Below are positions 1 through 11,095 of a DNA stretch of 64,000 nt, piece by piece; the stretch's first letter is position 1; each line of letters starts with the position of its first letter. The notes beneath the pieces are model-generated. The model was not told the origin of the DNA. It ran no database searches and saw only the letters and a program-made list of their open reading frames with translations. The stretch lies in contig OX104127.1 in assembly GCA_944470555.2 (NCBI GenBank), forward strand, positions 96,496,708 through 96,560,707, written 5' to 3'. Position numbers and translations under genes: made by a program. Source of the stretch: Heterobilharzia americana (Eukaryota; Platyhelminthes; Trematoda; Strigeidida; Schistosomatidae).

Positions 1-2160
1 TATCACGGGGACGCCACGAATGGTGTTATTTGATGAGAGCCAAGCGAGCCTTTTGTATCAGCGGAGTGACTGAGTCGGTCAAACTCACTAGTGTTGACCA
101 ACTTCCCAAGTAAATAAAGTGGTTATCTGACTTAACCACTTCACCAGTTGCCTTTAAATACGACAACAGCAAAGACCGTTTCGGGAGCAACAATTTACAT
201 TTGGGTGGTGAGAAACTTATCCCAAAGATTCTCAAACCACCACTCAGAGTCGAAGAAACTATACATTTTGTCAGCGTCTTCACTTAACAGGACTAGGTCA
301 TCTGTGTACTATAGATCTACTAAAGATTCTCTTGTGATAAGACCAGTCTCTGTAAAATCAGAGGACGAGAGAGTGAGCCTCATAAGTAGGTCTATGACAA
401 AGTGGAATAAGAATGGAGTGAACATCCTCCATGGACACCAATCAACGTAGATAATTCACCTTAATAACTCACCATAGGGTGTAACACGCCAAAAGGTGTT
501 CATGTAAAAAGCCTTTAACAGAGTGATGTACTTATCCAGCACTTCTTTCAGTAAAACATAATGCCATAAGACCTCTCAATCGAAGAAGTCGAATGCTGCA
601 TTCACGTCGAAAAATACAAGCAATGACGGTAAGAGGGTCTGTGTTCTAAAACCTAGCGGAGGGTTAAGATCTAGTCGATACAACCATGGTCAGGTCTGAA
701 GCCTATCTGGTTTGCTGTTCCTGAGTCCCACTCAGATACCTAATAACTACAGAAGGTAGAACCTTAGACACCATTTCCGTCAGACTGATTCTCCTGTGGT
801 TATCCCAAGAGCATTTCTCCCTTTTCTTGGAGACTGGGACCAGTCAGAGGGTATCGTATCTGATTTCCCCCACGCTATCTAGCACTTTAGCTAACCAAAC
901 CAGTAATTCACGATCACCGTCCTTAAATACCTACGGAACTATTTTGTTCAGCCTTGCTGTCCTTCGTTGTTTCAGGTTATCTATAGCTTTTTCGACTTTT
1001 GTGAGTGTAGGGGGCCCCATCTCAATGTCCAATTCAGGATTCGGCTAGATAGTAAACTATGGAATAGTAGCTGCAGGTCAGTTGAACCTGTCCGTTAGGG
1101 TGTTTCTCTGATCACTCCAGTCATTTCCTCTGCGAGTAAATCACAAACCAATCCTTATCCACTGTGACTTCGCTAACCATTGACCCTTTTGCTCCAGTTT
1201 CCTTGACAAGTCTAAACATCTGTCTCCTGTTGCCTGTCACCGCTACCTTTTACATACTTTTTGTTTTCACTACTCGCTGCTGCTCGTGGTTATTGCGTAG
1301 ACTCCTCGTCGATCAGCATTTCAGTTTCCTTCGCTCCTCATTGGGCTCGAAGCTTAAAGGAACGCGTTCGTGCGCTTTCGTTAATTCAGAAGAAGCTGAT
1401 GAGACCTACCGGCACTTTTAACCACTTTTTGAGAGCCAATTACAGTGTTTAACTCTGTTCTTACAACAGATTGGGGATAGTACCAGGCTTGTTGTGTTTC
1501 GATAGCTGTCTAGTTAGTTTCTCGCTGAAAGCAGCTTCAGTATTCTCATCGTCAAGATGTGCTTGTAACGGTCTTGTTGCCTTGATTTTGCCACGTCCAT
1601 TTGGATGCAGATATACGCGTGCTCGAACCAACGTGTGAGCGCTGTCCAAACACGTACTCCAAAACGAATTGTAACCTTCCATCGCCCCTTTCCAGCGATA
1701 ACTGATGGTAATATGGTCTATGTGTCCACAGATGCGTTGATTTCAGTAGACACGATGTCAGACAATGTCGCTGTTTATATTTGGCGTTAGTGCTGGTCTG
1801 AAATAGTTGTCCGAGCACAGTTACAGTAGGCGACCACCGTTATCTGTTGGTTCGGCTGCAAATCCGAAATTGTTACCTACGTGCATTTTTTGACTCAGTC
1901 TACCTACGTATGCATTGAAATCATCTGCTACAACTACTATGTTTGAGCGTTCGGATTTCAGTAGTTTAGACTGTTTCCGGTAGAACTCATCTTTCACTTT
2001 TAACTGCAGACCACATTGCTATTAGTCATCGCTGGAGGGGTATCGGCGGAAGACTGACGCTCGTAGTGAAGCACGTGTTGGGATAGAGACTAAGCGTTGG
2101 TCGGAGCTTGTATATTTTTGCATGTCAGTTGACGTAGGATAAAGTTTGGAACAAAACCAC
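1..2160 (-). mobile_element. Degenerate RTE-like non-LTR retrotransposon, endonuclease and RT parts
   Basis: Reading the minus strand from about 2160 down to 1 gives, in order, pieces of an apurinic-type endonuclease and a reverse transcriptase. Around 1940-1810 is an endonuclease motif similar to VVVADDFNAYVGRLSQ, followed by a TDNGGRLL block. Around 1818-1460 come the end of the endonuclease and the EN-RT linker (FWSTCLDSAHTLVRARVYL). Around 1050-830 is the RT N-terminus (ELDIEMGPPTLTKVEKA). Around 283-26 is the post-catalytic RT block (KCKLLLP, then YLGS and [10 protein letters not shown]). Many frameshifts and stops separate the blocks, so it is dead. The C-terminus continues past the left edge. 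It belongs to the same lineage as the plus-strand copy that starts at 2166. This is a family-level call from motif order. Confidence 0.8.
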
Positions 2161-2165
2161 TAGGA

Positions 2166-4300
2166 ATGCTGTTGCACTACGAAAACACCAAAGTCGTGTT
2201 CAGTGAGATGTTGGCTAAGCAGTTATCCGAACAAAAGACCATCACTCATCCGGAAGAAGCTTGGTACCATCTCCAGTCTGCTGTAAAAGCAGTGCTGAAG
2301 ACCGTAGCCGACTCCGAAAGAGTGGCTAAAATGAGCCAGTGGATATCAGCAGCTTCTTCCGAACTAATGGATGCATGTGAACACATCCCCGCAGGCTCTG
2401 AGTACAATAAAGAGCGGGCGCAACTGAAAAGTAGACTGATAAAAAGTCTATGCAACGACCGCGAACAGTGGTGGGCAGCGAAGGCTAAAGAGATGGGAAA
2501 GGCGGCGGCGATTGGTAACAGTAGACAGTTATTTAGACTTATTAAGGGAACTGCGAGGAAAAGGTCAACTGCGGTTAGTGAGATCATAACGGAGGACAGA
2601 TCTGCGACTCACTCGCAAAGGAGACGACTGGAACGATGGGCTGAGCACTTTGAGGAGCAGCTTAACTAGCTTCCAGCCACCACCGCTACCTAGTTGGATC
2701 CTGAATGGAACATAGGGATAGGCCCCCCAACACTTGCAGAAGTTGAGAAACGAGGAAGGATGGCAGGACCAGACGGACTAGCTTCTGAGGTATACAAGGA
2801 TACTGGTAGAGTGCTCTTAGTCAGGTTAACGGAAGTGTTAACTATTATATGGGAATCAAATACTATCCCCTCTGACTGGTCTGAATCACTTATTATCCCA
2901 GCCTTCAAGAAAGGCGAGAAGTCCTCTTATGATAACCACAGAGGAATCAGCCTGACGAACAGTGTCCGAGATCCTAGGTTCTATAATTCTCCGACGCCTG
3001 AGTGGAGCTCGAAACAATGAGCCCGAGAAAACCGGACAGGCAGGCTTTGGACCCAGCCGTGGGTATATCGACCAAATATTTACACTGCGCCAGGTCCTGG
3101 AACACAGACACGCTTACCGACGCCCGACACCAGCTTTATTTCTCGACCTGAAGGTGGCGTTCGACTCCGTTGATCAAGAAGTCTTATGGCAATGTCTCAG
3201 TGAAAGGCGTGCCGAGTAAGTACATCACCTTAGTGAAGGCTCTCTGCTCGAACACTTGTGGGCATGTTAGGGCCTATGGTGAGGTGTCCGGAGAGCTGTC
3301 CTTATCGAGTGGTATCCATCAAAGCTACCCACTCTCTCTATTCTTATTCAATTTTATCATAGATACGATTATGGAGGTCTCCCTGTCGTCGCCAGGTTAC
3401 ACAGAGGTTGACCTAAAAGCAGGGGAATTTTCGTTAGACCTAGAGTATCCAGATGACATAGTTCTGTTAAGTGAAGACGCTGACGAGATACAGGGTCCTC
3501 TGAACACTTTGAGTGGCAAGTTGAGAATGTCTGGGATGTGGTTCCCATCAACCAAATACAAATTGTTGCCTCAGGATTGGTCTTCAATAGTGCCACGGCT
3601 AATAATAGGGAGTGTAGTGGTTGAGTGTGCCAACCACTTCACTTACCTGGGAAGTAGGATCAGCCCTACCCTGGTGGCTCAGTGGCCGATGAAATCTCTG
3701 CTTGGATACAAAAGGCTTGGCTGGCTTTTGCCAACTTATGCCACGTATGATGCCGCCGTTATACCCGATTGTCTATTAAGGGTCTTGTGTACTGCACAGC
3801 AGTCCCATCTGTTCTGCAGCATGGCTGTGAAACATGGCCATTGAAGGTGGAAGATATAAGAAGGCTTCAAGTTTTTGACCACCGTTGCCTTCATAGTATG
3901 GGCCGTATTCTGTGGTGTCACCGCGTGAGCAACGCAGACGTCAGGTGTAGAGTCTTAGGGAGTAGAGGTAAATCAGTTGATGAGGTTATGAACCTTCATC
4001 GACTGAGATGGTTGGGACACGTATTAAGCATGCCTAGTCGTCGATTGCCTCGTCACAGAATATCGACCGAAGTAGATTCAGGCTGGAAAAAGGCCCGAGG
4101 TGGCCAGTCCAAAACATGGCACCAGTGTATGACGTCTCTGACTATTGGTTTGAGCCATGTGGGGCGATGCAGACTAGGCGGTTGGGGTCCGTGGGACAAG
4201 AGGAACCAGTGGTTGGAGACTGACTCCAGGTGATGGCATGGCTCAGAACCGATGTCAGTGGCGCAGATGTATACACACATCATCCTTATCGTAGCATTAT
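2166..4300 (+). mobile_element. 5'-truncated RTE-like non-LTR retrotransposon, RT and C-terminal domain
   Basis: The plus strand reads from the EN-RT linker (2166-2669, ending RLERWAEHFEEQLN) into the RT. The N-terminal block at about 2690-2960 includes MAGPDGLASEVY and the [10 protein letters not shown] block. Motif A at about 3136-3180 reads FLDLKVAFDSVD. The catalytic block at about 3448-3485 reads YPDDIVLLSEDAD, so the usual YADD is changed. YLGS lies near 3645. The C-terminal part at 3790-4260 contains HGCETWPLKVEDIRRLQVFDHR, split here across a frame change, and LHRLRWLGHVLSMP. It ends near a QNRCQWRRC-like block at about 4240. At least three frameshifts (near 3000, 3200 and 3830) make it non-functional. 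The endonuclease domain is missing. The 3' end is taken loosely at about 4300. Confidence 0.85.
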
Positions 4301-4900
4301 GCCGATTCTCACCATTTTCTCATTTTTCATTTATCTCTTTTTGTACTTTATATTTCTTTTGACTGAATTTTCTTATCTTCATCCTGCACTTCACTGGCTT
4401 TTTACGTGATGTGCTAGAGTTGTGGCAACTCGGACCTTTATGCAGTAATGCGTGGTCCTATGTTGATGTGGATGGATGACTTCAATGGATAAACGATATG
4501 AGTTGTCGTAACACTGTCAATTACGCAATTCTGATCGTTGATCACTTAGGCTCACATAAAAGTTAAAACTTCGTGTTACAGAAATTGTGAAGGATGGTTC
4601 ATTTATATCTTAGTCTGTTTTACTTGAAAAAGTTTTTATTCGGAATGGCCATGTTTGTTGTCCAAACTCCGAAAATCCTTAAAGTACAGAAATAGCTACC
4701 AGTCATCTCTTTCTCGGTTGCAGTGCTGCCTAAGGTCAGTTAGATGACGGGAGGATTTCTGAGTAAAGCCTATTTACACCGCAGAACTATGAGTGGACAT
4801 CCAACCTCCTGTCGTAATCGCTAGATGACCACTTTGTCAGGGTGGGGATGCTACAGTTAACAGATACCGACTGTAGTCGACAAGCCCGCAGCCCGGTATG

Positions 4901-4902
<2 letters not shown>

Positions 4903-4958
<56 letters not shown>
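4903..4958. repeat. (TA)n microsatellite
   Basis: About 28 uninterrupted TA units. The open frame encoding alternating Tyr-Ile across it is an artefact of the repeat. Confidence 0.97.
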
Positions 4959-4961
<3 letters not shown>

Positions 4962-5528
4962 TGTATGCTAAGGCTGACAATCATATCTTACGTACATCGG
5001 AAACTGTAGTGTGACAAGTCAAGCAACTCAACAAAAGGTTACAATGGTTACGGAACAAAATTACAAAATGAATATAATGCTCAAAAGTAAGGTTTCAGTT
5101 GAATATAACACGAATTCGTCTCACCCAAACATTTGGAGTAATATGCTTATCCTTCAACATCATGTTAGAACATATTACAAGTGAGTTCATTGTTGTGAAT
5201 TTAGGGTAAGGACTTAGTTTTACCATAAGATTTCGAAACATCCAGTTTCTCATTTGTCTAAAATGGGAGGCCGAGATAGGAAAACTTGGGGTGAGCAGTG
5301 GGATGGTATACTTTTTTCCAAATGGTTGCAACAGTTTTTATTTATGAAAAACAGTAGTAGCAAAGACTAATTTTTTCATAGATATTAAGAAGGACGTACA
5401 ATGAGAATAAAATTACAACCAGGAATATTATTCGGTTTTTGAAATGACCAAAACTGTTCATTTCGTCTCCAAACAGCTCCCCTATCTAAAAAAATAGTGG
5501 AGGAGAATTGTACTCAGCAATCACATAC

Positions 5529-5650
5529 ACGTTCGTGCAGTAGACAATAAGCCACACCCATTGTGTGGGGGACAATGAAGCTATCTGGTTACCCAGATGT
5601 CTGTAGTTGGGGGAGAGTTTGAACTCATGATCCACTGTTTTAAATTCTAG
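5529..5650 (+). repeat. Dispersed SINE-like repeat, copy 1
   Basis: This segment begins CGTTCGTGCAGTA and contains ATTGTGTG and a downstream TTTGAACTCATGATCCACTG block. It matches the segment at 35173-35310 in the same order and spacing. In the other copy the B-box-like block is better kept (GTTCGAATCC), which suggests a Pol III, tRNA-type origin. I infer a short dispersed element; the family name is not known to me. Confidence 0.55.
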
Positions 5651-6623
5651 TGCCGAGACCTATGAGGAGAAACTCTGGGTAATACGCGTACTGTATACTG
5701 AAGCAGTTCACTAGGACATTGTATAAAAAAAATGTGCATGTGGCACAAAAGGTTGAGTTCCGAGAAGAAAAGAGACAGTGCAACACGTTTATCTACACAT
5801 ACAAAAAAAGGGGAAATATAATGACACGTAATCATTTGTTGTTTGTCACGCACAATGTGTGATCTCAAGGGAAATAGAGGATATCAGTATCCAAGATTGT
5901 ATCTCTGTTGTGATACTTAAAACGATGAAGCTTTTGACTGAAGTAATGTAGAAGTAGCTGCTTTGCTGTCTACAGAACGTGATTTGCTGTAATGGGCTGA
6001 TACTTTTTCTTCGTTCTTTTATCTGTTGTGAAGTGTTTTTCTGTGCAACCAGTAACTCGGACTGATTTTCATATGCTGGCGGTAATCCTTTTTAACTACT
6101 TACTGAAAGGTAATTGTAGGAATTAAACCTTTGCCAATGAAGTACGACTAACTCTTAAAATTTTGCCGCATCCGGACCTTTAATACTATCTCATATGGGT
6201 CTCTACTCGGAAGGACAGCTGTTTAATGTCTGAACGTCTTACATTTCGCATTTGGAGTTATGATTAATTTTTATCAACCCTTCGAAAAAATTTGACCCCA
6301 TTGAATCACGATGCAAAACTTTATACAAAGAATTGCCGGCTATTTATTTTTCCAGCAAGTATACTAGTCACTTGTTTCAAGATTATGTTTTCAGGATCCT
6401 CGCTTATCACAAGCCAATTTCCTCAGAGTTTCACAACTTATCTGAGTCGCCATTTACGAAAAATTGGACAGTTGAATCACATTCTGCAGTTGTGAATAGA
6501 ATTGTGGTTCACATAAAGTGATACAAACGTTTTCAATCCCCTGCCTGACAGAGCTGTGATCTTTTCGTTAAAAAGATAGGATTTCAGTAAATTGAACATT
6601 CCCATTTAGAAATTTCGAATAAG

Positions 6624-7309
6624 ATTGATTGAGCGAAGGAATATATTCCTTTTCAATCAGGTCTTCGTTTTCGGCTCTACATTAATATATAGTTTTACAA
6701 TTTAATCAAATTACCAATCAAGTGGCGAAGGGTTGGTGAGTAATAATCAGAGATTTTAAATCATGATGATGTTTTAGGAACAAAGATATAAATAATCAAT
6801 AGTTATTATAATTGGAAATATGAAGCAGGTTATTCTTAGGTTAATGGAGTGATTTTTGATGAGTGTTCAGTCATAAACAATAAGTGATTACGTAATGATG
6901 AGAAAACAAATGAATATTGATAGAAACAAGAAGGGGATGAGGTGTAAAAAGTAATACTAGAAGTTACATCGTGTTGACAGCCACGGTAGTAAAAGTGGTC
7001 GAACAAACTTCTTTTGAATACAAAGGTTAGGTTTGTAAAGGTGGATTACAATCGCCCCGCTATGTGAAGTAAGCTAGTGCGTATTCCATGTGGTAAGTTA
7101 ATTGGAATATGATGGATAATTTTGAAAGCTTTTCTAGTATCCACTTGATGTCCTGTGTCAACTGGATGTGCAAGTATGGAGCTCTTTATTGTTCTAATTT
7201 GTCCCTTGCTTAACCATGATGGGTGGTGTTCAGAAATTCGACAATGGGACTGCTTCATTGTGCGCCTGACGTAACTAGCTCCACAGGAGTAGTTCAGTTG
7301 ATAAATGCA
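6624..7309. repeat. Left inverted arm of Penelope-like element A
   Basis: This segment is the reverse complement of 8587-9272. Corresponding positions sum to 15896 at both ends and at interior landmarks, so the 686-bp arms have no net length difference. The 93-residue GIY-YIG reading frames in the two arms are the same over the shared part. The outer end forms a near-perfect 36-nt palindrome (6625-6660) centred on AAGGAATATATTCCTT. Confidence 0.93.
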
Positions 7310-7342
7310 GATTGCATTGTGTGATCTCACTGGGAATGTCAC
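7046..7342 (-). pseudogene. GIY-YIG endonuclease domain of PLE copy A
   Basis: This open stretch of about 98 residues carries the Penelope-type GIY-YIG endonuclease: a Cys-containing first strand (YQLNYSCGASYVRRT), then EHHPSWLSKGQIRTIKSSIL and HPVDTGHQVDTRKAFKI. The usual YIGRT is YVRRT here. It ends in HGIRTSLLHIAGRL before a stop. It overlaps the end of the RT frame (7275-7658), which lies in a different frame, so RT and EN are no longer joined. In intact PLEs this domain nicks target DNA for insertion. Confidence 0.85.
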
Positions 7343-8586
7343 TCGTAAATTTTAGCTTCAAGAAGATTGGCTTTTTAGGTACTGTTGGCGTTCTCGTCTT
7401 TACCCTCGTAACATCCATATGCTCAGTCACAAATTCGTCTGGATAGGCATTCCTATTAAGCAGATCATGGATGATGACGCACTCCTCCTTTATAGCATCA
7501 TTTGAGCAAATAGCTTTGGCGCGGTACGCTAGGCATTTCACCAGGTTACTTTTGTATTGAAGGCGTATGACACTAAAGAAGTGCGTATATTGACTTATCG
7601 ATGTTGGTTTTCTATATACACTTCGTTTCAGAATTCCATCTAACCTTCTTACGAACATAGCATCAAGAAATGGGACACTATCATTTTCCTCCTATTCTCT
7701 TGTGAAGTTGATTACTGATTGAACGCTATTGAACTTATTGAAAACAGCATTCTTATCAGTTTCACTTTTGAGAACTATGAAGGTATCCATGTATCGACGA
7801 TTAACTCTAAACGGCTAATAGTTTCTTTCAGCGGATCACTCTAGTTTTGCCAGAAAAAAAATTGCCAAGAGCGGGGCAAAGGGTGACTCCATAACTACAC
7901 CATCAGACTGCCTGCCTGTCTCCATTAAAGGAGAGTTAGTAAAGATAGATGAAACACTACACGATATCATAAACTTATTATCTACTTTCAGATCCTAAAT
8001 CTTTTCAACAAATTCAAAGGTATCTTTGAGACTGCACTTTACAACTTCTTTGTGGAGAGGCTTCAAGAGTTTTACTAACCATTTTGCGGTTATATGATAC
8101 GGAGAGTTTGTCGTGTCGAGAACTAGTCGGAGAGGCAGACCGTTTTTATGCAGTTTTGGCGGACCATGCAGTCTAGGTGTAACGGTTCTAGTAGGTTTGA
8201 GCATTTCGAAGGTGCTTTCTGAAATGATACCCTGTTGTTTTATCTTTTCCAGTGATTCGGTAAGATGTTTCTCAGTTTTCTCTATCGTGTTACCACAAGT
8301 TCCTAGTTTCTGAAATTTACTCTCATCACTAAGTAAAACATTTTGTCTCTGTATTCTTTTTATCCATCAAAGTTATTCCTGATCCGTTATCTGGATTAGT
8401 AATCACAATATTTGCATTTGTTTTAAGCTTTTGCTAAGCTTCTCTGTGTTTTTTCGTTAAAATACTCTTTGTATCCTTCCTACTACTTGTGTACTCGAAG
8501 CAGGAGTCAACGAGAGCAGTCTTAAGTCTATCAACGGCTACCTTAGATGATGGTACCAAACTTTCTGTGTGTATACAAGCTCTATG
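7275..8586 (-). pseudogene. Frameshifted reverse transcriptase of PLE copy A
   Basis: The reading frames at 8586-8434, 8204-7995 and 7658-7275 together give a Penelope-type RT. The last includes NLVKCLAYRAKAICSNDAIK, followed by a VPKKPIFLKLKFTSDIP block that normally precedes the endonuclease. The gaps between frames contain stops, for example after LLAIFF near 7850. Part of the finger/palm is readable only in shifted frames. The catalytic Asp-Asp is not intact (MDTF in place of VDDTF). Confidence 0.8.
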
Positions 8587-9272
8587 TGCATTTATCAACT
8601 GAACTACTCCTGTGGAGCTAGTTACGTCAGGCGCACAATGAAGCAGTCCCATTGTCGAATTTCTGAGCACCACCCATCATGGTTAAGCAAGGGACAAATT
8701 AGAACAATAAAGAGCTCCATACTTGCACATCCAGTTGACACAGGACATCAAGTGGATACTAGAAAAGCTTTCAAAATTATCCATCATATTCCAATTAACT
8801 TACCACATGGAATACGCACTAGCTTACTTCACATAGCGGGGCGATTGTAATCCACCTTTACAAACCTAACCTTTGTATTCAAAAGAAGTTTGTTCGACCA
8901 CTTTTACTACCGTGGCTGTCAACACGATGTAACTTCTAGTATTACTTTTTACACCTCATCCCCTTCTTGTTTCTATCAATATTCATTTGTTTTCTCATCA
9001 TTACGTAATCACTTATTGTTTATGACTGAACACTCATCAAAAATCACTCCATTAACCTAAGAATAACCTGCTTCATATTTCCAATTATAATAACTATTGA
9101 TTATTTATATCTTTGTTCCTAAAACATCATCATGATTTAAAATCTCTGATTATTACTCACCAACCCTTCGCCACTTGATTGGTAATTTGATTAAATTGTA
9201 AAACTATATATTAATGTAGAGCCGAAAACGAAGACCTGATTGAAAAGGAATATATTCCTTCGTTCAATCAGT
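8587..9272. repeat. Right inverted arm of Penelope-like element A
   Basis: Exact-length reverse complement of 6624-7309. The plus strand encodes the same GIY-YIG C-terminal part (frame 8569-8850). The outer end carries the matching 36-nt palindrome at 9236-9271. Because it opposes the RT orientation, it is an inverted second copy of the element's 3' end rather than part of one reading frame. Confidence 0.93.
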
Positions 9273-10970
9273 CTTTTTGTTAAAAAATGGGAGATGAAAC
9301 TTGTTTATGCAGTCGGATTCGAGTCAACTTAAACTTACTGCTGGAACGAAAAAAGCCAACATTAATTATGCGTGACACGCGGACTCAATTTTCCTCTCAC
9401 GTAATGACTGTAGTGAACTATATACTAGAGTAAACCGTCTCTTCGTCCTCTCTCAGAACTCTATCACGGTACATAATACGGATTATTACTCAGGAATCTG
9501 ACCTATTGTTAACCTCATCAGGAAACTTTCTTTATGGATCATTCGAGTATTGGCAGACAGAAACGTGATTGTCTACACTTCCAATGCTCCAAAGTAAATC
9601 GTTATACAATCATAACTGCATAAAAATTTGGTTTACATGGTAGGCATTTTCAACTTCTTCATTTAAATATCGTTGGTTGACGATTGCCACTGAAAGGGTT
9701 CACAAACATTCCTGCAACAGCTAACAGATTTATGAGATGGATAATTATGTTTCTTGTAAGTACGAACTTTTTTGCTCTTACTTTCCTAGTCTAATAGATA
9801 GCCATTTCAAAGGTTAATAAGGATTTATTTTATCTTCATGGACGTCCAGATCTTAGCAGTCACAAGTCGAGTGCTTACATGACTAGAAAACTCGCATTCA
9901 CTTATATCAAACCAGTGACTGACGTACATCAACTATATTGTGTGAAAACTTACCGTCGAATATGTCGGTTAGTGAAGACCATTTCTAGAGCTTGTTTACA
10001 AAGTTCGGTCATATTATTAGATTGGACATGTCTAAGTTTTGTTTTTCGAGGAGCGCAGAAAAATCACAAGCAGAAAACCTTCCTTAAATGTGCTCGGAAT
10101 CGAAACATCGACTAACACGGCTTTGCGTAAAAACACGCAATTGGATTTTATTCAGAGACATTATGGCTTCAGCTTGTTTATTCGATTAATCACATAGTAA
10201 AGCAGTTTTATTGAGGTAACTTGTAGACTGTTTTCAACCGTGATCTTCTGGCAACAAAAACTGAGCAATCTTCAACAGTAGGCACGTAGATCTTGTAATC
10301 TTTTCTGAAGCCAGTGAACGTAAAGAGTGTATTTGACTGTGTCAGTTAGAATAAGTATAGGTTGAAAAAAGAATTATGATTAGACCAAAGTATTGGGTTA
10401 GTAGTCTAAACCTGCAGATTGCCTGGTTTGAATCCACTGGCCAACTCTAGGAGACAAACAAAATCGATGATACTGGTGTAAAAAAAGTGGCTTATCTCCA
10501 TCCAAGTTTATAGAATCTTACCATCACATATCTTTGTATGGTAATCTTTCTTTTTATCTTACAGCTTTTTACGACTAATGATGTTAGTATGTTTATTTCG
10601 CTGTTCCCCTTGTCTTTTCATCTTAGATCTCCTGGTACTGAGCCTTGCAGTGTCCTGTTTTATCTCTGTTTTAATAAGAACGCGTTCTAGCTTGTTTCGA
10701 ACAGTGCCAAATCTAGAACGCTAGACACTAATATCCCTTACTTGTGCTAAATTTGGTACGAGTTTTTGGTCAGTCGCTGTGATTACGTAACGCAAATTAG
10801 CAGCTTAGCTGCCTCGGTTACAGACTGTGAACGTAATCCACATTAGATTTGTTTATTTATATTTGTGCAAACCCATTCCTTTTAAAAATTGCTTGAATTG
10901 TTTTGGAGTAGATAGTGAAAAAGTACAAAATTTCTTGACTAATTTTTATTTTGTGAAATTTGCCTTTCAG
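9273..10970. other. Non-coding stretch before the first NMT exon seen
   Basis: No conserved exon was recognised. A tRNA-like block with a B-box-type sequence (GGTTTGAATCC) lies at about 10380-10470, suggesting a SINE remnant. The 78-codon open frame at 9879-10115 shows no recognisable family features and is not called a gene. Confidence 0.45.
10380..10470 (+). repeat. tRNA-derived SINE remnant (weak)
   Basis: GTTAGTAGTCTAAACCTGC is followed by CCTGGTTTGAATCCACTGG, resembling the Pol III A and B boxes of a tRNA-like head. No folded tRNA cloverleaf can be supported, so it is a SINE head remnant at best. Confidence 0.35.
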
Positions 10971-11095
10971 CTGAGCAAATTACTGATAACGGTCCCATCG
11001 AACCTGATTCAAAGCATGAGGATATTCGTTCTCAGCCTTACACATTACCTGAAGGATTTTACTGGTGTGAATTGTCGTTGGACGATGAAAATGAG
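10971..11095 (+). CDS. NMT: NMT coding exon (first one visible)
   Basis: The acceptor is TTTCAG and the donor is GTGCG. Two bases finish a split codon, then 41 codons follow. They read [20 protein letters not shown] and [17 protein letters not shown], aligning with the region before the first catalytic-domain helices in human NMT1 (HGPVEPDKDNIRQ and PYSLPQGFTW). It ends on a complete codon. Confidence 0.93.

Larger units (their letters stand above)
4301..6623. other. Non-coding stretch upstream of the Penelope element
   Basis: No credible coding exon is seen on either strand. It holds a (TA)n tract at 4903-4958 and a dispersed SINE-like repeat at 5529-5650. The rest is AT-rich with short random open frames. 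If the upstream NMT exons lie farther left, this is intron sequence. Confidence 0.5.
6624..9272 (-). mobile_element. Penelope-like retroelement (PLE) copy A with inverted 3'-end arms
   Basis: The minus strand encodes, from about 8586 down to 7046, a degenerate Penelope-type polyprotein. A DNGSGITLMDK block lies near 8400-8345. The RT block PRLHGPPKLHKNGLPLRLVL is at about 8165-8105. A motif-B-like DGVVMESPFAPLLAIF is near 7925-7860. The catalytic motif C is changed to RRYMDTF near 7800 (usually RYVDDTF). The thumb-side block KRSVYRKPTSISQYTHF is near 7625-7575. A GIY-YIG endonuclease follows (7046-7340). Frameshifts break the RT. The element looks 5'-truncated at about 8587, where an inverted copy of its own 3' end begins. 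Schistosome PLEs are known; this call rests on motif order. Confidence 0.88.

Noticed and set aside
4787..4984. Open frames made of alternating Tyr-Ile (also at 20498-20680)
   Set aside because: They are translations of (TA)n microsatellites.
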